Position numbers and translations under genes: made by a program. From the NCBI GenBank assembly GCA_963833585.1, contig CAWHYF010000005.1, positions 186,001 to 250,000 of the forward strand: a DNA stretch of 64,000 bases. Reading direction: 5' to 3'. How positions within the stretch are numbered: position 1 is the stretch's first letter; every line of letters begins with the position of its first letter. The notes beneath the pieces were generated by a model, which was given only the letters and a program-made list of their open reading frames with translations, did not search any database and was not told where the DNA came from. Below are positions 18,594 through 29,388 of the stretch, piece by piece. This stretch comes from Bog-756 sp963833585. GTDB lineage: Bacteria; Actinomycetota; Acidimicrobiia; Acidimicrobiales; RAAP-2.

Positions 18594-21500
18594 ATGAGCG
18601 AATCCTCCCCCGTCATTCCGCCCGTCTCGTCCGGCGCGCCCTCCGACGTACCCACCGGGCGCCGCAGGCGGCCCGAGTCCGTCGACCTGGCGGTGTGGCT
18701 GTTCCTGGCGGCCATCAGCTACATCCCCTCGTTCCTCACTCAGCCGGGCAAGGTCGCCGCCGACACCAAGCAGTACCTCTACCTCGACCCGGGCCGCCTG
18801 ATCCAGAGCGCCATCTCGGCGTGGGACCCCGATTTCGGAGCCGGGACGGTGACCCACGAGAACATCGGCTTCCTGTTCCCCATGGGGCCCTACTACTGGC
18901 TGGTGGCCGAGCTGCACATCCCGATCTGGATCGGCCAGCGATTCTGGATGGGGTCGCTCTTCTTCGCCGCCGGCACCGGGGTCTGGTACCTCGGACGACT
19001 GCTCGGGCTGTCCCGGTCCGGGCGGCTGGCCGGGGCGCTGGCGTACATGCTCACCCCGTACGTCCTCGACTACATCACGCGCATCTCGGGCATCGTGATG
19101 CCGTGGGCCGCACTCGGGTGGATGGTGGCCCTGACCATCCTGGCCGTGCGGAAGGGGGGCTGGCGGTATCCGGCGCTGTTCGCCGTGGTCATCGCCCTGG
19201 TGGGCGGGGTGAACGCCACCTCGATCCTGTTGGTGGGGCTGGCCCCCCTGCTCTGGGTGGTCTACGCCGTCTGGGGGACCCACGAGGCCCGATTCCGGGC
19301 GGCCCTGGGGGCCGTGGTGCGCCTCGGGATCCTCAGCTTGGGCGTGTCGGTGTGGTGGATGGCCGGGTTCTGGGCCGAGGGGGCCTACGGGCTGAACGTC
19401 CTCAAGTACACCGAGACGGTACCCACCGTCTCGTCCACCTCCCTCTCGTCGGAGGTGCTGCGGGGCCTGGGCTACTGGTACTTCTACGGCCAGGACAAGT
19501 TGGGTCCCTGGACCTCGGCCTCGGCCGGGTACCTCCAGTGGACGTGGCTGATCGTGGTGAGCTTTCTGGTCCCCATCGTCTGCGTGGCGGCCGGAATGGT
19601 GGTCCGGTGGCGCTACCGGGCCTTCGCCATCGCCTTGATCCTGGGCGGCGTGATCCTGGCCGTGGGCACCTATCCCTTCCAGGACCCCTCGCCCTTCGGG
19701 CGGTTGATCAAGGCCGCCGGGCCCGACTCCACCGCCGAACTGGCGTTGCGGTCGACCAACCGGGTCGTCCCGCTCGTCCTGCTGGGCCTGGGCCTGCTGC
19801 TCGGCGCCGGGATCACCGCCCTCACCGTTCGCTCCCGCTGGGCCGGCCGTGGCGTCCTGCTCCTGGCCGTGGCGCTGATCGCCGCCGATCTGCCGCCGCT
19901 GTGGGACGGGGGACTGGTGGCCACCAACCTGGAACGCCCCTCCACCATCCCCGCCTACGTGCATGACGCCGCCGCCTACATGGACGGCCAGAGCCACGAC
20001 ACCCGGGTGCTCCAGCTGCCGGGCCAGGACTTCGCCTACTACCGGTGGGGCATCACCTCCGACCCGGTGTGGCCCGGACTGATGACCCGTCCCTATGTGA
20101 TCCGGGCGGCCCAGCCCGCCGGTGAGCCGGCCAGCGTGAACCTCCTCCAGGCCCTCGACGAGTCGATCCAGGACGGCGTGTTCGTGCCCGTCCACGCTGG
20201 TGCCGGTGGCCGGTCTGATGAGCGCGGGCGACATCCTCTACGAGTCCGACGTCCAGTTCGAGCGGTTCGGCACCGCTCGTCCCCAGCCCACCTGGCTCAT
20301 CTTCAACAGTCCCGCCACCGGCCTCGGGAAGCCGGTCACCTTCGGGAAACCCCAGCTCTACCCCACCATCGAGTATCCCTTGACCGACGAGACCCAGCTG
20401 GCCATCCCCAACGGCGCCTCGGTCCCGCCCCCGGTGGCGGTGTTCCCGGTGCCGGGGGCCCGGCCCATCACCCGGACCGAGTCGCCCTCCGACCCCCTGG
20501 TGATCGCCGGGGACGGCCAGGGAGTGGTGGCGGCGGCGGCGGCCGGTCTGTTGGCCACCAAGCCCACCATCTTCTACTCGGCCACCTTCGCTCACGACCA
20601 CCAGGGCCTCGAACGCCAGCTCCAGCACGGTGCGGTGCTGGTGGTCACCGATTCCAACCCCAAGCAGCTCTCCACCTGGGGCACGGTGTTCGACAACTAC
20701 GGCTACGTGGAGCAGGCCAACGAGACCCCGCTGACGTCCAACCCCGCCGAGGAGGCCCTCCCGGTGTTCCCCGGGGCGGGCAGCGACACCCAGACCGTGG
20801 CAGAGGTCAACGGGGTGGCCTCGGTGCGGGCCACCGCCTATGCCAACCCCATCACCAACACCGCGGAGGACCAGCCCCTCAACGCAGCCGACGGCAATCC
20901 CGACACCGCCTGGACCGAGGGCGCCTTCAGCCCCGCCACCGACGAGTCGATCCAGGTCAACCTGGTCCACCGGGTCACGACCGACCACATCACGTTGCTC
21001 CAGACCCAGACCGGACCGCGCAACCGCACCGTCACCCAGGTCACCCTCACCTTCGACGGCGGGTCTCCGGTGACCGTGCCGCTGGGTGCGGCCTCCACCC
21101 TGGTCCCGGGTCAGGTGGTCTCCTTCCCCCGGCGGACCTTCCACACCCTGACGGTCACGGTCGACGCCACCAGTGGCGGCGTGCGGAAGGACTACCGGAG
21201 CCAGAGCGCGGTGGGCTTCGCCGAGATCTCCATCCCCGGAGTGGCCCCGGCCACCGAGGCCCTCCGGCTCCCGACCGACCTGCTGGCCGCCACCGGGGCA
21301 TCCTCGCTCCAGCACCAGCTGGACCTGGTCATGACCCGGATCCGGACCCAGGTGACCCCGCCCCGCGCCGACCCCGAGGCCTCGATGACCCGCCGGTTCA
21401 CCCTGCCCACGAGACGGACCTTCTCGATCGGGGGGACGGCCCGGATCTCCACCCTCGATCCCGATCCGGTGGTGGAGGGGCTGCTCGGGAGCACCTCGAC

Positions 21501-23145
21501 GCCCGGCGTCGTGTCCGTGGTCTCCGCCAACTCCTCGGGTCGGCTGCCCGGAGACCTGCGGGCCGGGGCCGCGGCCGCCGTCGACGGGGATCCGACCACC
21601 TCGTGGGCTGCCGGGCTGGGCCAACTCGACACCTGGGTGGAGTACCAGCTGAGCGCACCCCTCACCTTCGACCATCTCGACCTGCAGGTGGTGGCGGACG
21701 GACGGCATTCCATCCCCACCTCGCTCACCGTGAGCACCCCGACCGGGTCACGGACCGTGCCGCTCCCCCCCATCCCCGACGGCACCGGCCGGCCCCAGGG
21801 GTCGGTGACCTCGGTGCCGGTGAGCTTCCCCGCCCTGACCGGCTCCGACGTCAGGCTGACCATCGACTCGGTGCGGCCCCACACCTTCCTCGACTACCTG
21901 TCCAACGGCCCGAACACCGAGCCGGTGGCCCTGGCCGACATCGGGCTCCCCGGTGTGGCTCCGATGACCACCCCCGCCCAGCTACCCGGCCGGTGTTACC
22001 CGGACCTGGTGGCGGTGGACGGAACGCCGGTGGACGTCGAGGTCTCCGGGTCGACGGCCGACGCCCTGGCCAACGGGGGCCTCACCATCCGGGGCTGCGG
22101 CAATTCCGCCCAGGGGATCGCCCTGGCCGCGGGGACCCACACCCTGACCACCAGCACCTACCGGGAGAACGGTCTCAACGTCGACGCCCTCCAGCTGGGT
22201 TCCTCGCCCGGGGGGTCGGCCGAGCCGCTCACCTCGGCCGGACTGCTGCAGGCGCCGCCGTCGCACCCGTCACCGCCGGTGCGGGTGCTCCGGCAGGGGC
22301 GTACCACCGAGACCGTCCAGGTCCACGGAGACGGAACCCCGTTCTGGTTGGTACTCGGCCAGAGCCAGAGTGACGGCTGGAAGGCGACGACGTCGACCGG
22401 GCTGAACCTCTCGTCCTCCACCCTCATCGACGGGTACGCCAACGGTTGGTACGTGCCGGGTGGTGCGGCCAAGGGGGTGATGACCATCAGCCTGACCTGG
22501 GCGCCCCAGCGGGTGGTGACGGCGGCCATCGTGGTGTCGGCGTTCACGCTGGGGGTCAGCCTGATCCTGATCGTGGTGCCGGCCACCGCGGTGGGCCCCG
22601 CCCTCCGGCGCCGGCGTCGGACGGGTCGGGGCGCGGTCGGAACCGACGGGACGGTGTCGTCCGAGTCGGACCCGCCCGGCTCGCCCTCGGCGGTCTCCTC
22701 AGCCGGTGACCCCGTCGGCTCCGCCCCGGTGCCCGGGCCGACGGCCGCGCTCGGGGGCGATCCGGGGCGGCCGGAGCTCGCCTCCCTGTTTCGCACCGGC
22801 GGACGGTCGCCGTCCTGGCCCCGGTCGCTGGCGGTCGCCCTCGGCGGGGGGCTGGTGGCCGCCCTGTTCGTGGCGCCGGCGGCCGGACTCCTGGTCGCCG
22901 CGGTGATCCTGATGGAGCTGCTGGTCGACCGGAGCCGCATCGTGGTGGTGGCGGGCACGGTGGGAACCCTGGTGGTCACCGTCGGGTACGTGGCCCTCCA
23001 CCAGCACCGCAACGCCTTCCTGTCGGACATCAACTGGCCCGCTCACATGGGGTTGGCCAACTCGTTGGTGTGGGTGGCGGTGTTCCTGTTGGCCTCCGAC
23101 GGCCTGGTCACATGGGTGCGACACCGGAGGGGCCCTCCCCGGTGA
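18594..23145 (+). CDS. AftD-like arabinofuranosyltransferase (DUF3367), one frame break
   Basis: A very large membrane enzyme of about 1516 residues. The N-terminal 470 residues hold many membrane spans (AVWLFLAAISYIPSFLTQ) and the GT-C features typical of AftD, including LYLDPGRLIQ and the conserved GDILYESDVQFERF segment. The C-terminal half carries two discoidin-like modules (NAADGNPDTAWTEG and AAVDGDPTTSWAAG), then membrane spans at the end. In mycobacteria AftD adds alpha-1,3 arabinofuranose to arabinogalactan and lipoarabinomannan using decaprenyl-phospho-arabinose. One extra base near 20190-20196 splits the frame; span 3n+1 agrees. Which arabinan it would build outside mycolic-acid bacteria is unknown. 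Confidence 0.82.
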
Positions 23146-23190
23146 GCCGGAGGGACCTCCCCGTCACGTCCGGAGGGCGGTCGGGGGTAC

Positions 23191-24600
23191 TCAGGTGGCC
23201 GTCGGGGCGGCCCGACCCGATCCGATCGGTTGGTCCGGACCTGGTGGCGCAGGCTCCTCGGGGGCCCCGTCGACCAGCCGGACCGGCGCCGGTCCTCCGG
23301 ATGGCGACCCGGATGTCGCGCCGGGGGGCACCGCCGGCTCGGTGCCGGCGGCCGGACGCCGCCACCAGGCGATCGAGTTCTTCAACCGGAGGGCCGGCTT
23401 CTCGACGATGAAGTAGCTCAGGCCGGCCGAGACGATGGAGAGCCCCAGGACCGACAGGAAGAAGGCCCAGAACTCCAGGGTGAAGTCGCGGTAGTGGCCC
23501 ACGTCGAGGATCTGGTAGATCCAGGTCTCGTGCCAGAGGTAGATGCCGTAGGAGATCACCCCGAGCGACGCCATCGGCCACCACTGCAGGAACCTCCGGA
23601 TCGCCCCGCGTCCTTGGGGGCCGAAGACCGCCGGGAGCAGGAGGAAGAAGGCGAACATCGAGTAGAGACCCTGACGGGCCAGGTCGAGGTCCGACTGGAA
23701 GTAGACCGGGATGACCGGCGAGCCGATGTTGGAGACCCCCCAGAAGCAGGTCAGGGCACAGGCCCACGACAGCCAGGGAAACCACCAACTGCTCAGCCAG
23801 GGCGTCTCACGGTCCCGGTGGTGCATCCAGGCGCTCACCACCGCCAGCCCCATACCCAGGGCGAACAGATCGAGAAAGGCCGGCAGCCAGATGGTGGCCA
23901 ACCGGAAGTACGGCGAATGGTGCGACTGGAATTGGAGCACGAAGAGCCGCCATCCGTAGCTCACGGCGGCCAACACCACCAGTGCTCCCAGCTCCAGCCG
24001 CAGGGTCTGCCGGTCGGTGCGCCGGTGGCGTCGGCGGCTGATCAGGGCGGCATAGAGCGGGATGAACAGGTAGAAGGACATCTCCACGCACAGGGACCAG
24101 GCGGCCGAGATCCCCTTCAGGTCCTGGGAGGGGAAGTAGATCTGGAGGAAGAGATAGTGCGAGGCGTAGGCCCTCCAACCCCCCGGACCGATGCCCGGCC
24201 CGGAATGGAACACCGAGGTGGTGACGAACAGCACCAACCAGTAGGCGGGGACGATCCGGAGCAGGCGACGCATCCAGAAGGCCCCGGTCCGGGGCCTCGG
24301 GCCGGCCGCCAGGTGGGCCACCACGAAGGGCCGGTAGAGCAGGAAGCCGGAGATGAGGAAGAACACCGACACCCCGATCTCCAGCCGGGCGGTGTACATG
24401 CCCACCCCGGTGCGGTTCCTCGGGGTGAGCCCGGAGACGAAGGCCACGTGGACCACCACCACGGTCACGGCGGCGATGGCCCGCAGGCCGTCGAAGGCGG
24501 GGAAACGAGGCGGCCGGCGTGGTGCGGGCGACTCGGGCCCGGAGCGGATCACCGGGGGCTGCTCGAGCGGAGTCTCGAGCGAGTCGAGCAGGGTGCTCAC
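23191..24600 (-). CDS. Acyltransferase 3 family membrane protein (OafA-like)
   Basis: A 469-residue integral membrane O-acyltransferase with about ten spans. It begins the family fold with FDGLRAIAAVTVVVVH, whose His is thought to be essential, and then SVFFLISGFLLYRPFV, RRLLRIVPAYWLVLF and SLCVEMSFYLFIPL. Such proteins transfer acetyl or other acyl groups onto sugars of surface polysaccharides. Unlike the two relatives at 29389 and 37841 it has no SGNH domain; its C-terminus is a disordered Pro/Gly-rich tail. The GTG start overlaps the stop of the upstream glycosyltransferase (GTGA), so it is the last gene of a four-gene operon. Confidence 0.9.
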   Translation of the reverse strand: MSTLLDSLETPLEQPPVIRSGPESPAPRRPPRFPAFDGLRAIAAVTVVVVHVAFVSGLTPRNRTGVGMYTARLEIGVSVFFLISGFLLYRPFVVAHLAAGPRPRTGAFWMRRLLRIVPAYWLVLFVTTSVFHSGPGIGPGGWRAYASHYLFLQIYFPSQDLKGISAAWSLCVEMSFYLFIPLYAALISRRRHRRTDRQTLRLELGALVVLAAVSYGWRLFVLQFQSHHSPYFRLATIWLPAFLDLFALGMGLAVVSAWMHHRDRETPWLSSWWFPWLSWACALTCFWGVSNIGSPVIPVYFQSDLDLARQGLYSMFAFFLLLPAVFGPQGRGAIRRFLQWWPMASLGVISYGIYLWHETWIYQILDVGHYRDFTLEFWAFFLSVLGLSIVSAGLSYFIVEKPALRLKNSIAWWRRPAAGTEPAVPPGATSGSPSGGPAPVRLVDGAPEEPAPPGPDQPIGSGRAAPTAT

Positions 24601-26168
24601 CCCGCCCTCCCCCGATCGGCGGAGTGGCGCCCGGGACCCGGCGCCCAGCGGCGACGGACACCGGAGAGCGCCGCATCCAGGGCCACGCCTCCCAGCATGG
24701 CCAGGGCCACGTCGGCCTCGACGGCGAACCGGGGGTCCCCGAAGGCCAGGACGGCGGTGAGGGAAGCCAGGACGACCAGCGCCACGAACGGGAACAGGAG
24801 CAATCGGCGCCGACGCAACACCACCCCGCCCAGCAGGGCCACCGGGACCAGGGCGTAGAAGTACCAGAGGCCCAGGCGGGACACCCACACCGGCCGCCCG
24901 GTGGCGGCTTCCAGCCCAGCGGTCTGGAGCGGACGGTAGACGTTCCAGACCCGCCCCAGTCGGGCCGCCCCGCTGCCGGCGGCCGTGGCCGGGTGGCCGG
25001 AGAGGTAGGTGAGGGCCGCCCGGACCTGGGCGTCGGTCACCGCCCGCGCCCCCGGAGCCCCCACCGGGAGGCGACCCACGCAGGCCGGGCTCCACCATCC
25101 GACCAGAGGGCCGGACGCCGTGGTGGCGCAGTTGGCTCCGGCCACCACCGGCCCGTACTCCTCGGCCAGCACCACCGTGTGGCCGAACAGGGCGACGTTT
25201 CGTCCCACCCAGGGCCCCACCACCAGGAGGAACACCACGCCCATGAGGGCCAGGGCCTGGACCCGGGTGCGGATGGTCGCCGAGCGGACCAGCAGGGCCA
25301 GGGGCAGGCCGACCAGTAGCACCAGGGCCACCAGGTCGATCCGGGTGAGGGTGCAGAGCCCCAGGGCCAGCCCGACCAGGGCGGCCTGGGCCAGGGTGGG
25401 GCTGGCCCAGAACCTGACCGCGGCGAACAGGAGCAGGGTGGTGACCACGATGACCGTGGTCTCCGGGCCGACCGTGGCCGGGTTGACCCACAACAGGGGG
25501 AAGGTGGCGAACACCAGGGCCGCCAGGATCCCGGCTCGGTCCCCGACCAGATCGCGGACCGTGACGCCGGCCAGCACCACCGACGCCACGAAGAGGAGGG
25601 CCAGGAAGGTCATGTGGGCGGTGGTCCCGGTGGCGTTGGCGACGTCGGCCACCGCCAGCAGCACCGTGGGGAGGGGAGGGTGCGCGGCGGTGGGAACCAG
25701 GAGGTGGGCCGTCGAGGCGGCCCGGTACGGATCGACGAACCAGGAGCCCCGGACCAACTCCCGAGCCTGCACGGTGTCGTACCACCCGGACGGCGGCAGC
25801 GCGTGCCGGTGGGACACGACGTGGATGAACAGGGCCTGGATTCCGGCGGCGACGGCCGCCACCCCGGCCAGCCACGCCGTGAAGCGGGAGGGTGGTCCGG
25901 ACCGAGTCGGGGCGTCCCCGGTTCGAGGCGGGGCGGCCGCCCGCGGCTCGCCAGGAGTCGGATCGGGGCCCTTGCCGGGCTCCGTGGCCCCGGCCGAGGG
26001 CCCAGTGGGTCCGTCCCCCGGCCCGGCTGTCCCGCCCTCCGGTCCGGCGGTTACGCCGGGACCGCCTCCGCCGGCGGACGGGTCACGGGTCCCGGGCCCG
26101 TCGGTGGGCCCGGCCGGTGGAGGAGGCGACCCGGGACCGGTCGTGGTACCGACCGGCGGCGGGGTCAT
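24597..26168 (-). CDS. GT39/ArnT-like membrane glycosyltransferase with disordered N-terminus
   Basis: A 523-residue multi-span GT-C protein. The first 95 residues are almost wholly Gly, Pro, Thr and Ser and look disordered; the membrane domain begins at FTAWLAGVAAVAAGI. The first periplasmic loop keeps family features (WYDTVQARELV, AHPPLPTVLLAV), and PETTVIVVTTLLLF with GLCTLTRIDLVALV matches the region conserved in the two relatives at 31755 and 36190. Enzymes of this fold use polyprenyl-phosphate sugars on the outer face of the membrane. The ATG overlaps the GT4 stop (ATGA). The sugar and acceptor cannot be told from sequence. Confidence 0.8.
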   Translation of the reverse strand: MTPPPVGTTTGPGSPPPPAGPTDGPGTRDPSAGGGGPGVTAGPEGGTAGPGDGPTGPSAGATEPGKGPDPTPGEPRAAAPPRTGDAPTRSGPPSRFTAWLAGVAAVAAGIQALFIHVVSHRHALPPSGWYDTVQARELVRGSWFVDPYRAASTAHLLVPTAAHPPLPTVLLAVADVANATGTTAHMTFLALLFVASVVLAGVTVRDLVGDRAGILAALVFATFPLLWVNPATVGPETTVIVVTTLLLFAAVRFWASPTLAQAALVGLALGLCTLTRIDLVALVLLVGLPLALLVRSATIRTRVQALALMGVVFLLVVGPWVGRNVALFGHTVVLAEEYGPVVAGANCATTASGPLVGWWSPACVGRLPVGAPGARAVTDAQVRAALTYLSGHPATAAGSGAARLGRVWNVYRPLQTAGLEAATGRPVWVSRLGLWYFYALVPVALLGGVVLRRRRLLLFPFVALVVLASLTAVLAFGDPRFAVEADVALAMLGGVALDAALSGVRRRWAPGPGRHSADRGRAG

Positions 26169-27454
26169 CGCCCCCGGGAGACCTGGGCCGCCAGTGTGCG
26201 CAGAGCGACCTCCGCGGTCCGCTCCCAGGTCATCTGCTCGGCCCGGCGCAGCGCCCCCTGGCTCAGGCGGCGCCGCAGCATGGGGTTGGAGAGGATCGAC
26301 CCGGTGGCCTCGACCAGCTCGGGGACCGACGAAACCAGGAAGCCCGACTCGCCGTCCACCACGGCATCCTCGTGACCGGAGATGCGGGTGGCCACGGCCG
26401 GAGTGCCACAGGCGGCGGCTTCGGTGAGGGTCATGCCCCACCCCTCGCGGACCGAGGTGGAACCGACCACCCACGCCCGTCGGTAGACGGACAGGAGTTC
26501 CGCATCGGTGAGCCGGCCGGGCAGCGTGAGCCACTCCCCGGCGGCCGCCTCGGCGACGAGGTCCTCGAGGGCCGGACGCTCGTACCCCTCCCCCACGATC
26601 ATGGCCCGGAGCCGGGGTTGGGTCTGCTTCAGGTCCACCATGGCCCGCACGAACCGGTCGAACCGCTTGACCGGGACCAGCCGACCCACCGCCACCACCA
26701 GGGGGTCGGGGGCCGACTCCTCACCCGGCGAGAACCGTGAGTCGATACCCGGAGGGACCACCGTGACCCGATTGGGCGAGAAGTGGAGCCGCCGGACCAG
26801 GTCGTCCCGGGCCGAATCGGACAGCGTGACGATCTGGCTGTAGTGGTAGAAGGGCGGCGCCACCCGGTGTTCGATGGCGTACCCGACGCGGGCCAGGGAG
26901 GGCGACAGCACCATCCTCCACATCTCGGCGTGGACGTGGTGGAGGAAGACGATCCGGGGGACGCGGCTCCACACCGGCGAGAAGAACGGCATGCCGTTCC
27001 AGATCTCGACCAGGCCGTCGCCCGTCCCGATCCGCTTCCGGAATCCGGCTACGGCGGTTCGGGGGAAGACTGCGTACCGCCCGGCTCGGCGGTTGATGGT
27101 GTAGCCGCTCCGGCGGATCTCGCGGGCCTTCCCGTCCACCCGCGAAGTCCACAGTCGGACATCGATGTCGGCTTCGGCCCACCGGGCCAGGATCTCGTGG
27201 GCGTGCAGCTCCGAGCCGCCCGCCTCGGCGTCGTCGAGGTCCCGCCAGGCCACCACGTCGATCCGGTGGAGGCCCGACGCGTCGGCCAGCTCGCTCAGCC
27301 GATCGCGGCTCTCCAGCCGTCGTTGCCGGGCCAGACCACCGGCCCGGTCCTCCTCGGCCACATCGGAGTCGCCGTCCAATCGCGCCGGGGAGGTGCCGCC
27401 GGCCCGGCGGGCCGGCTCGGGTCCGAGGGTCCCACGTTCGATGCCACTGGTCAC
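26165..27454 (-). CDS. Glycosyltransferase family 4
   Basis: A 429-residue GT-B fold glycosyltransferase. The first 60 residues are poorly conserved; the catalytic fold starts at IDVVAWRDLDDAEAGGSELH. The C-terminal nucleotide-sugar site contains VVAVGRLVPVKRFDRFV and the EX7E-type motif in REGWGMTLTEAAACGTPAVA. It would add one sugar to a lipid-linked intermediate on the cytoplasmic side. The GTG start overlaps the flippase stop (GTGA), and its own stop overlaps the next gene, placing it inside a tightly coupled operon. Confidence 0.9.
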   Translation of the reverse strand: MTSGIERGTLGPEPARRAGGTSPARLDGDSDVAEEDRAGGLARQRRLESRDRLSELADASGLHRIDVVAWRDLDDAEAGGSELHAHEILARWAEADIDVRLWTSRVDGKAREIRRSGYTINRRAGRYAVFPRTAVAGFRKRIGTGDGLVEIWNGMPFFSPVWSRVPRIVFLHHVHAEMWRMVLSPSLARVGYAIEHRVAPPFYHYSQIVTLSDSARDDLVRRLHFSPNRVTVVPPGIDSRFSPGEESAPDPLVVAVGRLVPVKRFDRFVRAMVDLKQTQPRLRAMIVGEGYERPALEDLVAEAAAGEWLTLPGRLTDAELLSVYRRAWVVGSTSVREGWGMTLTEAAACGTPAVATRISGHEDAVVDGESGFLVSSVPELVEATGSILSNPMLRRRLSQGALRRAEQMTWERTAEVALRTLAAQVSRGR

Positions 27455-28866
27455 ACTGGTCCCCCGGGGTCGCGTCGGCCAATACTACTGACGGGATGCT
27501 CCGGCGCTGTGGACCGGGACCGGCGCCACCAGCGCAGGTGGACCGCGGCGAAGGCCATCCCGACGGCCAGGGCCAGCCCACCCTGTACGGCCAATTCGGC
27601 CCGCGCCGTTTCCACGATGTCCCCGTGGGCCTGGTGGATCAGGACCACCAGCACCACCACCCCCACGGCCAGCAGGCCGACGATCCATCGTCGGGCCGCT
27701 CCGAACAGGTAGTTGGTCAGGATGACGACGAGCCCGAGGCAGGCCATGGCCCCCACCAGGGTGGCGAAGGCCGGGGCCGCGCCGCTCAGGCGGGCCGAGA
27801 AGAACGTGGTCAGGAACCATTCCGGCGCCACCAGGGCCACCCCCAGGAGCACCACCGACGGCACCAGCAGGAAGACCATGGAGACGGCCACTTGGCGGAG
27901 GGCATGTTGGCCCTGGTGCCAGCGGAGGGCCGCCTCGGGCAGCACGTAGCTGCCGAGGAGGATGGCGCCGAACACCAGCGACTTGCTGGCCACCGAGATG
28001 GCCGCGTAGGGCCCCGAGCTGGCCGGGTCCAGCCGCCCGACCAGGATGATGTCGGCGTTCTGGAGGATCCCGAGGAGCACGAAACCCACGAAGGCCACCG
28101 ACAGGTCGATGGACAGCGTCCGGTCCCGGGCCGTGAGGTCCGGGACCTGGGAGTCGACCACCGGATAGTCCCAGGCCCGCCCGGCCAGGAACCGGGCATG
28201 GGTGGCCGCCACGATCTCCCCCAACAGGAGCCCGAGCGCGAACCCGGGGATGCCGAAGCCGGCGGCGGCGAACCCGAGGACGAACACCACCCGGACGGCG
28301 ATCTCCACGATGAGGTTGAGTCCCAGGCCGGCGTAGCGGCGGTGCCCCTGGAGGATGGCCCGATAGAGGCACAGGATCAGCCACACGCCGCCTGCCACCA
28401 GGACCGCGGCTACGCCTCCCGAGCTCGGCAGACGGAGGGCCCTGGCCAGGGGGGCCTCGATGGCCAGGGAGAACGCCGTCCACACGGCCAGACCCACCAG
28501 ACACCGTCGGGCCAGGCGGTTACTCCACTGGTGGACCTCTTCCTGGCGGCCCTGGGTGGCGGCGGCGGCAATCCGGCGGACCACACCCACCAGCAGCGCC
28601 GAGCCGGGCATGGAGAGGACGAAGAACAGACCGAGCAGCTGGGCCACTCCTCCGTACTGGCGGGGGGTGAGGAGCCGGGCGATGAGGACGGTCGCCACGA
28701 TGTTGAGACCGCTCGCCACCAGGCCCCCGATGGCCAGGGGACCGGCCTGGAACACTCCCCCGACGAAGGATTCGGCCGCACCGGTCGGCTGGTCGCGGCC
28801 GTCGGCCGGGGCGGCGCCCGCCGACCCCGACCCGCCCCGCCCACCGGGCCCGAAGGGATCGGGCAT
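27451..28866 (-). CDS. Wzx-like polysaccharide flippase (MOP superfamily)
   Basis: A 471-residue membrane protein with about 12-14 spans after a short Gly/Pro-rich start. Segments such as LIARLLTPRQYGGVAQLLGL and GILQNADIILVGRL are typical of the polysaccharide exporter branch of the MOP superfamily, which flips lipid-linked oligosaccharides to the outer leaflet. It opens the operon flippase-GT4-GT39-AT3. The ATG at 28866 is the only start before family similarity. Codon usage just upstream looks coding in another frame, so an N-terminal extension hidden by a frame break is possible. Confidence 0.85.
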   Translation of the reverse strand: MPDPFGPGGRGGSGSAGAAPADGRDQPTGAAESFVGGVFQAGPLAIGGLVASGLNIVATVLIARLLTPRQYGGVAQLLGLFFVLSMPGSALLVGVVRRIAAAATQGRQEEVHQWSNRLARRCLVGLAVWTAFSLAIEAPLARALRLPSSGGVAAVLVAGGVWLILCLYRAILQGHRRYAGLGLNLIVEIAVRVVFVLGFAAAGFGIPGFALGLLLGEIVAATHARFLAGRAWDYPVVDSQVPDLTARDRTLSIDLSVAFVGFVLLGILQNADIILVGRLDPASSGPYAAISVASKSLVFGAILLGSYVLPEAALRWHQGQHALRQVAVSMVFLLVPSVVLLGVALVAPEWFLTTFFSARLSGAAPAFATLVGAMACLGLVVILTNYLFGAARRWIVGLLAVGVVVLVVLIHQAHGDIVETARAELAVQGGLALAVGMAFAAVHLRWWRRSRSTAPEHPVSSIGRRDPGGPV

Positions 28867-29388
28867 CAGACCACCCGACGGTGTCGAGCGCGATGGTGTC
28901 CACCAGCGAGTCCTCGGCCACCTGCAGGTCGTCGGTCACTGGGGACCGCAGCGGATCCGGCATGGCGGGGTCCGAGCGACCCGATGAGGCCCCCGGCGAG
29001 AGCGAACCGCGGTGCAAGCGAGGGCCGTCGGCGTCGGCTCCGGGCTCCCCGGGTCCCTGCCGGCCGTTCGCGCCGCGTCTCCCCTGGTCCCGCCAGGCCA
29101 TCACCTGGTCGGGCCGTGGCGGCACGGGACGGACGGATGGGCTGGCGGGTCGGGATCCGACAGGTCGGGCGTAATCGCGTCGGATGTCGCCACTGCACCT
29201 CCCCGACCTGCCATCACGTTCCCTTCCCCCCCGTTCGGCGGGGCGTCGCGGCGCCCCCGTTGCCGGTTTCGGGCGTACGTGTCGGACCGGGCCCGGCCTC
29301 CGGGACCTCCCGGGGCGCTCCCGTTCGGGACGAGCGCCCCACGATACCCCGACCCCGGTCGTCGGGACGGATCCGGGCCCGGCTCCGG
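28867..29388. other. Intergenic region upstream of flippase operon, possible hidden coding
   Basis: This 522-bp stretch separates the AT3-SGNH stop from the flippase start (all minus strand). The part nearest the flippase (about 28868-28960, minus) reads SPVTDDLQVAEDSLVDTIAL with nearly all codons ending in G or C, yet it is out of frame with the flippase by one base. It may be a short leader peptide, or the true 5' end of the flippase split by a base insertion. The rest shows no recognisable protein; no clear terminator or promoter was found. Confidence 0.35.

Noticed and set aside
23191..25875. An 894-codon frame covering the acyltransferase and part of the GT39 gene
   Set aside because: The first half is an out-of-frame Gly/Arg/Pro-rich shadow of the GT39 gene; the real acyltransferase starts at the GTG at 24600.
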